From Hyaloscypha bicolor E (Eukaryota; Ascomycota; Leotiomycetes; Helotiales; Hyaloscyphaceae), in the NCBI RefSeq assembly GCF_002865645.1, contig NW_020194610.1:310001-374000 (forward strand): a DNA stretch of 64,000 nucleotides, written 5' to 3'. Below the pieces are notes generated by a model that was not told the origin of the DNA, did no database searches, and worked only from the letters and a program-made list of their open reading frames with translations. This document shows, piece by piece, positions 1-11,500 of this stretch. The position numbers were made by a program, and so were the translations under genes. Within the stretch, counting starts at the first letter, position 1. The number at the start of each line of letters is the position of its first letter.

Positions 1-1270
1 CGTAATTTATATAATATATATTAATCTAGATAATTAAGTACTTTAAGGTCGAAATTATTAAAACCCTTTTTAAATAATTTCCAGAGATTATTATTAGTTG
101 ACTTCTTTACCTTATACTAGAATAATTTAGTATTAAGGTAATCTAGAACTTCTTTATTATTACAGGTAATTAGATTAATATTACTTTTCTATTTCTTTAC
201 CTATATATATTTATCCTATAGTTCCGCTATACTAAACCCTTAGAATTAAGCCTTTCTTAATATATATATAATTCATAATAAGAAAGGTTTAAAAATAAGA
301 TAGTTTATAATAAGTTTATAGAAAGAATTTGGTAGTAAAGGTATCCAGATACCTGATTTAGATACCAGATACCCCAGATATCTAGAAGTATTATAGATAT
401 TAAAGTAAATATTTTACCCTTAAATATTTTATCTATAATAAGAAATTTAGGAAGTGAAATATTATAATTCCGGGAGAGTCTAAAGCTTAAAGAACTCAAT
501 TTAATAGTAAAATCAAAGTAGTAGTTAAAGAGCTTTAAGGATATATATAGAGTATATATTTCGGAGAAAGTATTCCGTAAATACGGGTATTATATAAGTA
601 GAAAAGATAGATTCCAAGAAAATAGTCTTAGAGCTAAAAGAAGTTAGTTTTAAAAAATAATAAATAATTAAATAGATAAATAGCCAAATGGCTAACTACT
701 TATTAATTAGTAAGAACTAGAGTCTTTTTTTTTAGGCTACCGGATACTTTATAGAATTAATAAGTAATTCCCCTCTTTAATAAAGTAATTATTGGTTTTT
801 AGTAAAAGCTAGCTATTTTCTCTCTTAAGCTACTAGATGCTTTATAGAGTTAATAAGTAATTCCTTTCTTTAATATAGACTAGTTTAATTTTACTATAGG
901 CTACCGGATACTTCTTTAGCTTAAAAGATTTTATTCTCTAATCTATATATATAAACTAATTAATATTAGTTTACTAGTAATATATAGTACTATTATATAA
1001 GTTATAAAATACTATTTATATATAGTTAGTAAAGTTATTATTATTTAGAAATAGGGATTATAGTATTATAGTATTAATATATAATTCCTAAATCTACTAA
1101 GCCTAAAGGGGTCTAGTCTACTAGTCGAGTTACTAATGGGATATAAGGTTATATAACCATATCCTATATCCTATATCCTATTACTTATATTCTATTATTT
1201 ATATCCCGTATCCCGTATCCCGTAACTATATATATAACTCCTAAAGAAATAGCTATACTAATACTAATAT
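1..1270. mobile_element. RIP-degraded retroelement 3' portion ending in R1 repeat
   Basis: AT-rich sequence with almost no CpA or TpG. Its layout recurs at about 27480-28620, where the first ~960 bases are recognisably the same sequence with further C-to-T and G-to-A decay, and its second half recurs at 30800-31470. Positions 965-1270 are the R1 repeat (starts TTAGTTTACTAGTAATATAT, ends CCTAAAGAAATAGCTATACTA). Three copies share the preceding segment and one (14795-15080) lacks it, as expected for the 3' end of an LTR element plus LTR against a 5' or solo LTR. The plus strand at about 485-650 still reads as a mostly open frame, but no domain is assignable. The left end lies outside the window. 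Confidence 0.55.
965..1270 (+). repeat. R1 repeat copy 1 (LTR-like)
   Basis: About 300 bp, the least decayed of four copies. It contains short tandem variants of TATCCTATA and TATCCCGTA at 1160-1225, followed by CGTAACTATATATATAACTCC. Other copies are at 14795-15080, 28383-28625 and 31190-31470. The assignment as LTR is inferred from copy arrangement; no paired copies with target-site duplications were proven. Confidence 0.55.
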
Positions 1271-2440
1271 TATAATTATATATTTTTTAATTTATAATAA
1301 AAAGATTTCTTAAAATAGAATTTTAATTTAAAGAAAGTTATTTATTAATTAATTAAATACTATTTTCTAAATTCCTATAAATTCCTATTTTATAAGAACT
1401 TATAGGATTCTTATATTTGGTTTTAGGAATTTATTTACTAAATTTCTAGGCTTTTTTAAGCTTATTTTTAGGCTATAAAATATGAATTTTTAATTTCTTT
1501 AATTTAAAAAGCTATTATTAATTTAAAGTCTATATAAAATTTATATTTAAATAATATTTAATTAGTATTATAATAAAATAAACAAGTATTAAATTATATT
1601 AATTCTTTATAAAATTGAATTAAATTATAAAAATAGTTAAAGTTTTAGTATTTCTATTTAAATACCTATATTTTAGATTAGTTTAATCTCTAATTAATAT
1701 TTGAAAAAGGGGAATTATTTTATATTTTCCTAAAAAAATATTATAAATAATATTATATATATTATATTTAATTTTTTTCTTACTTTTTTCTTTTTATATA
1801 ATAAATTACTTATAATATAAGATATTTATAAGCTCGTAAATAGCTTATATACTTTTCTAATTATTCTCTTTAATTTAGATTAATTAGAATTCTTTTAATA
1901 AGAATTCTTTTATTAATAAAATTTTAAAGTTCTTTTTTTTAATATTATTTTTTTATTTAAAAATTTGAGGCTATTTTTAAAGTTCTTAAAATCTTTAAAG
2001 ATAACTTTTATAATTTTTAATTCTTTAAAAATATTTAAATTCTTATATATATATTAATTATAATTTATATAATTATAAGAATAATATAAGCTTTAATAAG
2101 CTTAATAAATAAAAGAAAGATTTTTAGAAAAACCCTAATAAGATTTAAGTAAAGCAGCTATAATAGCTGCAAAACGGCCGTAATAGCTTATATACTCTCA
2201 AGACTTATATATTTAAAAGGCTTATATATTCTTATATTTTCTTTTCTTTATTTAATAAAATATTAAATTTAATTATATATATAGGAATTTCTAAAAAGAG
2301 CCTATATAAAATTTATTAAGAATTTGATAGAGCATTAAATGGATTAATAGGAATTTATATAATTACTTTATTTAAAAATCTCAAAAGCTAAGTGCAATAT
2401 ACGAATGCGTAATATACAAATATGCAAATGCGTAATGTTA
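1271..2440. other. AT-rich RIP-type spacer without gene
   Basis: No coding frame can be supported. Base composition is that of RIP-degraded DNA. A perfect palindrome lies at 2154-2170. At about 2391-2440 there are short imperfect repeats around AATGCGTAAT, just before composition changes abruptly to that of the Tc island. Confidence 0.6.
2154..2170. repeat. Perfect 8-bp-arm palindrome
   Basis: GCAGCTAT-A-ATAGCTGC, followed by AAAACGGCCG. It stands out as a GC-containing symmetric site in a nearly pure AT background. It may be a remnant of a transposon end or a protein-binding site; nothing decides between these. Confidence 0.4.
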
Positions 2441-2558
2441 TGAAAAATCTGGGTTTTGGCAGTACAGGGGTTGGAGGCCTCGGTATAAGGTTGGACTATT
2501 GCCTACACTGCACATAGAGGACGTTCCAGCAAAACTTCCACCCAAAAACTATTACAAA
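2441..2558 (-). other. 3' flank of the TcA-like gene
   Basis: Normal-GC sequence downstream of the minus-strand stop at 2559. The nearest AATAAA on the minus strand (TTTATT on plus, about 2368-2373) lies inside the RIP-degraded block, so the original 3' UTR may have been altered by RIP leakage. No other gene is seen. Confidence 0.35.
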
Positions 2559-5500
2559 CTAGAGATCAACTTTAGCCTCCACCTCCTCGCCATCCAACCC
2601 ACCCCCCCCTTCACCCCACAACCCACCACCCAAGCCCCTCTTCCGCTCTCTCCCCCACTCACCCCCATGACCTCTTACCAATGCATTTCCCACCCTCTTC
2701 CCCCCAGCCCCACCACTATACTCATACTTAACCAACAAATATACATCCTCCACGCCGCCACACGTACCGACATCTTTCGGGAAGACAAAACTTCCAAACT
2801 GGCCTTCCCGCTGATATCCCAGACTCATCCTTGGCACGTTAAACTTAAGATCCAACATCCCGCGATACAAGCCCGGATACTCCTTTTGCATCACACAATC
2901 AAACTCCACATGCTGCTCCGCATCCCGCTTATACCCAATCCTAGGATGAATCTCCGAATGCCGATACAGAACCCGCATGTACTCGCCCACACCTGCATGT
3001 TCCGGGGCCCTGATAAGCACCTGCACCCTCACGATACAAATTTCCCTCTGCCCATTCAAGAACGGAAACATATTGCGATTAAACTGCAGCTGCAGCACCG
3101 ATTCCCCTCCTTTCCCACCATGCTTCTGCTTCTTCCGAAGAGTCTGATGCAACAAATTCCACGCATCAGGAAACTGATACTTGACATCGAAGAAACTCCA
3201 TCCATTACCAGGCAAACGCCGTTGTGCCGCCTCGTTGGCCGCAACACGGAGGTCCTCCCCGCCATCGCGCGACGTGTAGTTAAGCGTCATAACGACATCC
3301 GTCAATGTACCGAGGTTGAACTGATTGTTCTGCGCGGGCAACTCGATGCGCCAGCGACTAACCGCGCCCGAGAACTCGAAGGGCAGGTAGCGCGCATCGT
3401 TGAAGTTGATTTCGAAGAGGCCGGTGTCGGATTGGCCGGTCGACGTGGCGATGCTTTCGTAGGCGCCGAATTGCTGCACGAAGCGAGCGTCGGACGGGGA
3501 TTGGATGTCGTAGGCGCAATCTTTGCCGGTGCAGTCCGGACTGCACTTTTTGGTGGAGAGGGGAAGGGAAGGGTGCACGCGGATCCGGCTGGAGAGCAGT
3601 TCGAGACGGCAGTGGATGCCGGTGTAGGGCCCGATGACGCAGGGGATCGTGAGGCTCACATTGCGGATGCGCCGCATGTATTGGCCTGGGTAGTCGAGAT
3701 CGAACATCCATTCTGGGATATCGATCTCGCATTTCCCAGTCGTTTTCAAGAGCAGGAAGGCCGCTGGGAATTGCATGTTTAGCGAGATCTGCTTGGCGAC
3801 TTCTTGCTCGCGGTAGTTCTTTTCCATGTATGCGCGCTCCATGGTGTGGAGGGCTAGCTCGAGGCGTTCACCGGCTAGGAGACCTTCTTGGAGATTGCTC
3901 CAGGTGGAGAGAGGGACGAAATCCCGGTAGCTGTCGTGGCGTTCGTAGTAGAACATTTGCTGGGCCTCGAGCGATGCTTTGATGGCAAGATCGTATGCTT
4001 GTCGGTACAGAATTGCAGTCTCTTGCTGCAGAAAGATGTAGAGATCGAGACTGGCCGTCTTATCTCGCATGAAATCCTGTACTTCGGCCGAATGTTCGAT
4101 CTGCCGCTGGGTGATGTTGAGATCACGTTGCGAAATCGCTTTCCGGCGGTCGGCAGCAAGCTTCTGCTGTTCCAGCTGCCGGATTTCCAGCGTGATCGTG
4201 TCGACCTGGTTATTCCACTCCTCTAACCGTCGATCCCAGCCGGATTCTACGAAGCAGAGATTCGCTGTAGTATTTGCCATTTCAGAGACGCCAGAGAGGA
4301 TGTTTGCAGCGGTGTTGAACTCGGAAGACAGCGAGGAGCCGCCAGTGATACGTGAAAACACCAAAGGGCCTGCAATCCCAGCATCACCAGTGAACTCATC
4401 GGGGATGAGAGTCAAGGCCTCTGCGACAGCCAAAGATACACCAGATGCCGTCTTCAGCGCCAGCGCCAGAGCTGTGGACGCTGTAAATCCATTTTCGTTG
4501 GCGATCGGTCCGTTGTGGATGAGGTTTTGGTAATATGTAAAGCGGGTCAGCGCTCCACTCAGAGCGGTTTGCAGGCTCTGCATATCCCAGTCACTCTCTC
4601 TGAACTGGTTCTTTTTCATCTCAAGGGATAAGGTTGTGATTTGTTGTTCGTGGGTGCTTTGAAGCGAGGCTAGGTATTCCGCATCTCCCTTTTCAAACGC
4701 TTGCAATAGATCACCTCCCAGAGTCCGCACATAGCCAGCAAGGTCAAGGGCTCTCGGTAGCAATGACAGAAATCGGTATGGGTGTCGCTTGTACGGAGAA
4801 TGGTTGATCTGATATTTGTCGAAGGAAATCTCAGTCCCAGAAGGGTTCCCGCTGCTGTTGTAGGAAAGTTGAGAGCGAGCATCTGCAAGACGATCATAGA
4901 CCTCAATCAACCGCGGGTTGATGGCTGATGCTGACGAAACGAATGAATCTAGTGTGATGTTTAATGATCCTGTTTCTTGTATCGAAAACCTTTTGGGACG
5001 GGGTCCGAGGATCCTCTCCATCATGTCGAAGATTAATGCAGCCCGTTGATTTGACGCAGAAGAAGACTCTTGAGCGAGGCTGTTCGCCCACTGGAGTAAA
5101 GTCTCAAGATAGTCCAGTATGACAGCACGAGCTTTCACCTTTTTCGGAGGTATGTCTTTTACACTGGAGCTGGATGTCTCCCAGGTGTTGTCCCGACGCA
5201 AAGGGTTAAAAGCCATCTCATACCACTTCAGACATGCTTCGAACTGACCCTGAGATCTTAGATGACCTGCGACAGCGAGACACGTACTGAAATTTGACGC
5301 AGGTATCAGCGGAGCACCCGCATCGAAATAGATGAAAAAAGGGTAGGCCTTCAGTGGACTTGGGAAAGATGATGTGTCCGTAACTGGGTTTATGGCTCCA
5401 GCTAGGAGGGAAACAGCAGTATCAGTTGGTATATCGTAGCGGAAAGAGTCTGCCCCACCGACAACACTGAAGGCGAGCGAATCACCAGTGCGTCCCGTGA

Positions 5501-8500
5501 ATGTGAGCTGGGGCGTTGAGCTTAGCCCTGGTGAGTGGAAACCCTCGTAAGATCGACGTGGGGGCTCGAAAGACCCAAAATGCACTCGGCACCAGTTCAA
5601 ATGAACCATAGATTCCGGGTTCCAGGTAAGCAACGCCTGCAAAGAAGGCTCAGTAGATGCGCGGTTGAAACCAGGATCCCACAAGTTTGCAGGAGCAGGA
5701 GGGCGAGCTCCATAGCCAGCGTTCTGGTACACAGCATCGCCATTGAACCAGCTAGCCGGCGTGATCCAAAAGTAAAATTCGTCCACAGTCAATGGAGTCT
5801 CGCGCTCGGCTGGGCCGTTTGGAACTTGGCTGTACAATTCAAGTGGTGGTGTTGACGCAGCTGCTAGTCGGACGAATTGGATGCCCATCTTGATAGCAGC
5901 GTTCATCCACAGCGGAATCTGGCTTTGCCCAACCTCGGGTGTGATGGAGGGAGCTACCGGGACCGAGGAGAGAAGCGATTTGCGTGCACCGTGGCTTGGC
6001 AATGCAAGGAGATTGACACCATCGATGGCGGTATCAGCTGGACTAAGCTCAAGTGACGGAAGTTCCAAGTTTTGCAGCTCCGTGGTAATCCTCGAGCTCG
6101 GCACATGTGCAGCTGGCCAAGACATGTGCCCTCCAGGTTTGGGAATGGTCAGGACATTTCGTCTCAGCTCATTTGTCAACAGCCGAAATCCTTCGGACTT
6201 TTCTGCTTTATGTAACTCATCCCACTGAATCCAGTTTTCTTGGTATATCTGTCTACGCTTCTGGGCCTCCCAGACTTTGGAAGTCTTGAACTTGGTGTCC
6301 CATAGCTCCTTGAACTCAGGATTCGGCTGAATTTCTGGCTCAAGACCGAGTCGGATTCTGGATACCAAGCGGTGAATCGAATCCAGGGCATCGTCGACCC
6401 TCGTAGTCCGCTCGTGAACTCCGGCTTCGACGTTGAGAAGCAGGAGATCCGTCAAGTCTAGAGGTGAACTTGCAAACGCGCCTTTGTTGAAAGGGAGCGG
6501 TACCCGATTCTTGTCACACAGATACGCAAGCAAAGCTGCTCGAGCACGTACACGCAAGGAGTCATATACGCTCCGAATCTCATCCAGGTTGCCTAACCCA
6601 GAAAAGGTTTCTTGGAAGAAAGATCTAAGATTCTGATTTCCGGATTCGGCTCCAATCGCGAGGTTAGGATCTTCAGCTGACCACAGCCAAGGCTCAGCCT
6701 TCTCGAGATACTTGCTGAACACACGTTTCTTGAGACGATGCACCCAAAGACCAGCAAACCAGCAGCGGATGGCCCATTGCTCGTTACTGAGGTCGGCAGT
6801 CATGATGCTGTAGCTTCCATGCCCGTCGAAATACTTCTCGATCAAGGGAGCAAGACTGACATCGGTGACCAGGTACCGGAGAAGTTGTCCTGGTTGAGGG
6901 ATCTGTTCTGTCGCCTCATTGAACAGCATCCAGCATTGGCGACTTCTCTGCCTCTGCACCCAGTGACGAAGCTTGGAGTAGTCGAAAATGCGCTCCCACC
7001 AATCAAACAGTGCCGCCTTGCGTTGTGGGGTAGGTTGAGCTCTTTGGTCTGGATCTTTCTCAGCTGTGTCATAGTTGTCCATGACCGGAAGAAGATTGAA
7101 GTCGAAATAGGCACGATTAACCATAATTGTAGAGCTCGAAGCAGACCCCCGATAGTAGGAGGTACCAAGAAAGCTTTGAGGGTGGTCGAGGAAGTAGTCC
7201 AGTTCAGATTCGCGTAAGTGGTCGTGATGGTTGAGTTCCGCCGATAAGTCGAAGCGAGATGTGAAAAGAAGACCTTTGAATGCTCGTTGGTAAGTTCGAC
7301 GGATATCACGAACGCTGCTAGTGTAGTGTTGATTCAAGAAAGTCGCTGCTGACACGGGGAGATTCAATCCCTCGCCCAGCGTGCCAATTTTGGACTCGCG
7401 GAACAACTTGGAGGCAGGGACGACAGATAAGCAGTCTTTAGTATCAGGACCAGCATATTTCACCTGAAAACCCGTCTTCTCTGGATGAAGATTGCTGAAA
7501 TCCGGTGGAGTCTTCTCGAGGTAGATTTCGATGTGGTACACTCCGCGGTGGAGCAGCAGTGGCGCTGACTCACTGGTGGGGGCTGGTTGACTTTCCCAGT
7601 GGTGATTCAGGGCTGTCCATGACTTGTCGCCTCGTTGAAGAGTTAACAGCCAATGATGGCGTTCCCGAATAGCTTCGAAATCTGGCTTTTCATCGTCAGG
7701 TCTGGGATGTCCAGCAAAAAAGATGTATTCCCCGCTGTCCTCCACCAGTAAGGATCCGCTCCAGTAGACCCTGAAGCATTGGCCACCTCCCAGTGCTTCT
7801 TCGTTTGATTCACGCACCGCAAACCCATTCACTGCATTCACTGCATCAGTGTGCTGACGTTCCAACTTGAGATCAGGATTAGGGATGATAGTAGGGAGAG
7901 GTGTGTTGAATTTGTCCTCATGGTGTCCAAAGAAAGTCAAATCTCTCGTGACAGTGCGCCAGACCTTGATAGGACCAGCCTCTCCATCAACCTCGAATTC
8001 GCCGAGTAGTCCAGTTCCAGTCAGACCAAGTATGGCTGCGAAGGCACTGCCGGAAAGGTGAGGTTCCCATGTGTACTGAGCTGGAGAGGCACCTGATTCA
8101 GATTCCCAGCCCCCTCCAACTGGTGAATTCTCATCAGCGAAGAGACGGCGCAGGATGGACCAAGCCGCTGATCGTGTGCTGTGTTTGTCGTGCTTCGTAG
8201 CCTCCGATACATGATCTGAGAGGTGACCCGCAATAATTTCACAGCGACGGTGAAAGAGCGCAAAGTGGCGTTGGAAATATCTGAAACGCTGGTGTTCAGA
8301 AGGTGCTTCAATGAGCTCGCGCACAGCGCGTTCGAAATCGGGGAAGATGAGAGCAAAGGGTGCAAGGACTGCTCTTGGGGCGAAGTAAAGATTCTGGAAA
8401 GCTTGGATCTCTGTATCTGAAAGCTGCCGAGATTTCATCAGCTTTTGAATGACCGCTTCTTGTGGTAGAGGCAGTTTGAACCATAGTTGGCCAGTCCCTT

Positions 8501-11500
8501 CGGCGTCATAGCGGAAAGGGGTGTTGGGATCAGAATTCCACAATGAGGGTGTTGTGGCAGAGGCGGAAAGGTCTATCTTGAAGATGGAGGAATCATGGTT
8601 GACTCGTTGCCCACAGTCCTCGAGAGCCTGAGCAAAGAAGCGTTCGCCAAGAGATGTAAGAGGATCATTTTCCGTGGAGGGTACATATCCAAGATCATGG
8701 AGTGAACTGGCAATCTTCTTCCAGCTCCACTCCAAGACAGCATCGTCGCTCACTTCGACATGCATGAGACGCTTCCGTAATTTCCACAGGCTGAATTCGT
8801 CGTCCGGATACTTAAGTGGGTCGACAGCAGCTTCCAAAATATTCGGTAATGTGAATGGATCATCCCACCGGATATGTTCATCCGTCGTAAAAAGAAGACT
8901 TATTTCGCCCAAAGTGAAGCGAGATGCATACACCTTGGAGACAATTTCGGCAAATCGCAGGGTGCTAGTTGGCTTGGCATACCAGGGGTCCGTTTCACTG
9001 AATCCTGCTAATGAAGAGATGATATTGAGGTTCTTCTCCAACTCCTTTCGAAACCCTAATGCCCGGTGGCTCCCGCCAAATTGGGACCTCGAATATGTTT
9101 CAATGTGGTCCAGAAGAAGAGCGATTGCACCATTCCGAGGAGAGGGGTTTTCTTTCGAACCTTGCCATAAACTGAGCAAGGAAGCGCTGATTTCTTGGGA
9201 AATCTGTCCGTAAGAAGCGGGTGAGGTGGGTGTTCGAAAAGGAACCCCAACGGAAGAGATAGAACTAGGTGTCTGTGGTAGTTGTCCGTGGGAAGATATT
9301 GAAGGAGTTGGCTGTGTCAAGGTGATACCGAAATGGTCTCGTAGCATGATTAGGGCCGCCAGCTGCCGTACGAAGTCGCTATTGATAGAACTGCCCTCGA
9401 ACAGTGAGAGGGTTGTCGATATCTCAGCAAGTTCACTGAAAGAGATTGCTGGACCATCGACATGACTCAATATTTTCCAGAGACGGATAAACACGAAGAG
9501 CTTCCGAAGGCTCAATAAGGGATGTTCTGTTGAGTTCAGTGCTATCTGAAGTTCGCCGGTGTTATATGGCTCAGAAGAAGGGAATCCAATGTTGTTGCTA
9601 GTTCCGCTTTGTGATAATGCACGTGAGAACTGCACATACTTGCATTTCCAAAGTTCGATGAAATCATCATATTTTAGTCCAGTCGACTTTAAGAACCAAG
9701 AGAAAGATACCGTTGGTGGCGTTGGGAGCGCAGTATCGAGTTGGAGGATAGACTCCAGGAAGTCTTTGTCCCCAAGTGAACCGCTGAACAAGTTTGAATA
9801 CTCGTCTGAGGAGATATGGAGATATTCCAGAGCAATATCAAAACGTACTGGATAACGCCAAAGACTTTTCTGGAAGCCTTCCGGTTCTTTTTTTGCGTCA
9901 ATTGCAAGTTCAGTGACATTTTTGTGGAAATGACGCATAACCTCAAATCGATCTGTTCCTAAAGGAGAAAGCAAAGAACGAGAGACATCCAGTGACCGGT
10001 CATATGGCAAGTCTAGAGCCGTGAAGCAAGATTTCAAGGTTTTGTAGACCTGTGGGCTCTCAGAAATCGCGGGTGATGAATGTTGAGGTATAGTAGCAAA
10101 TGAGGAGGGCTGGTCACCGTCCGATGACTCGGTTTCGGGATTGGAATTGAGAAAGATCCCCTGAGATTGACCTGGGTTGCTTCCTAATGCCTCAAGGTTC
10201 TCATTGATGATATCCAGCTTAGAGATTCGAGACTCTAGATTCAGAAGACTTGCTTGCATTTTCCCGATAGAGGCTCTCCGGGCAGACAGAAGATCGGCGA
10301 CCTTGGCCTCCCCAATCGAGGCGTTGAGAATGTCGAAAAGGTAAGAGATTGGTCCGAGAGGAGAGAGATTATATGGCGGAGTGCAGTCGATCAGAGTTCC
10401 ACCGCCGTTGACTGGAGCAAAAGTCCAAGCAGGCTCATCAGTGGGTGCTGTTACGTGCTGCTGCTGGCTCGTAAAGGCCGTGAAAATGTCTTTAGCGTAG
10501 GGATATGCAACGGATCCTACAAGAGCAGATTCGAATTCTGTTTCGGAGAGTGGATGCACTGCGCTTGCACTAGTGAAGCCACGAGCGTAGAGAGCTTCTA
10601 TGACGGAGAACTGCAAATTTGATGGACAAGATGAGGTGACCTGCACCAACAAAACCACTGTCTCAAGTGCATTCAGTAGCCATGACTGAGCACCGAAGTT
10701 ATCTGGGAGTATGGCCTTTACGGTTTTTTCGACAGCGTCATGGTCGAGAGGGTTGCCAAAAGAGAAAGTCCCAGGATATTGACTGCTGAATTGCTTCAGA
10801 ATATCATCCGAGGGTACCGAGAAGGTGCTTGTGTGGCCGCCGGCTGCCACTGTGAAAGAAATCTCCTTTGGTTGTACAATGAAGTACTTTTGGACTCGTT
10901 GTACGAAAGCGTCGGCGCGTTGGAGTGTCGTTCCAGGCAATGTGAAAGTAGGGAGAAGGTTCTGATTCGAAGGCACCTGGGTAAAAAAGTTCTCCCACTG
11001 CTGCTGTGTAATCTTGACAAGGTCCTGAACACTATTAACTGGTATCTGGGCTTCTATTGCCGCTACAAGCGCACATTCCCCTTGAGTGATTGCTTGCAAC
11101 ACCAGTGTTACGTACCCCTTGGGGTATTTCTGAATGCTTGGTCCCCAAAAGCTAGATGTGATATTAGAGGTCAACCCTTCATACTGGAGCCAATCCAAGT
11201 AGATATTTGGAGCAGATGTTGGAGCGCTGTTGGTCAGAGTTGATATATCACATGACGATCCAATGGATGGAGAGCCCAGCGCAGTCAAGCGACGCGCAGC
11301 TTGGTACATGTTGATGCTCAAAGTTGTAGTAGAACTGCCATTCGATGAGTTTACAGCCACGGCACTTTCTGTATCTCCGAGTAAGCCACTGTCCGATGCG
11401 GCCTGGAACAGAGTTGTGAGTTGATCCTCGCTAGCCATTATTGCCGAGTTGTAACGTTGTTGAATAGACACCGACTGAGGAAAGGTAGAACCTAGGGAGT

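Noticed and set aside
305..499. 64-codon minus-strand frame in AT-rich DNA
   Set aside because: Lies in a RIP-degraded retroelement segment where short frames arise by chance; Ile/Leu/Ser-rich with no motif.
2499..3782. 427-codon plus-strand open frame
   Set aside because: Antisense to the TcA-like gene's 3' end; Pro/His-rich then Arg/Ala/Gly-rich composition without domain, typical of a shadow of a GC-balanced coding strand.
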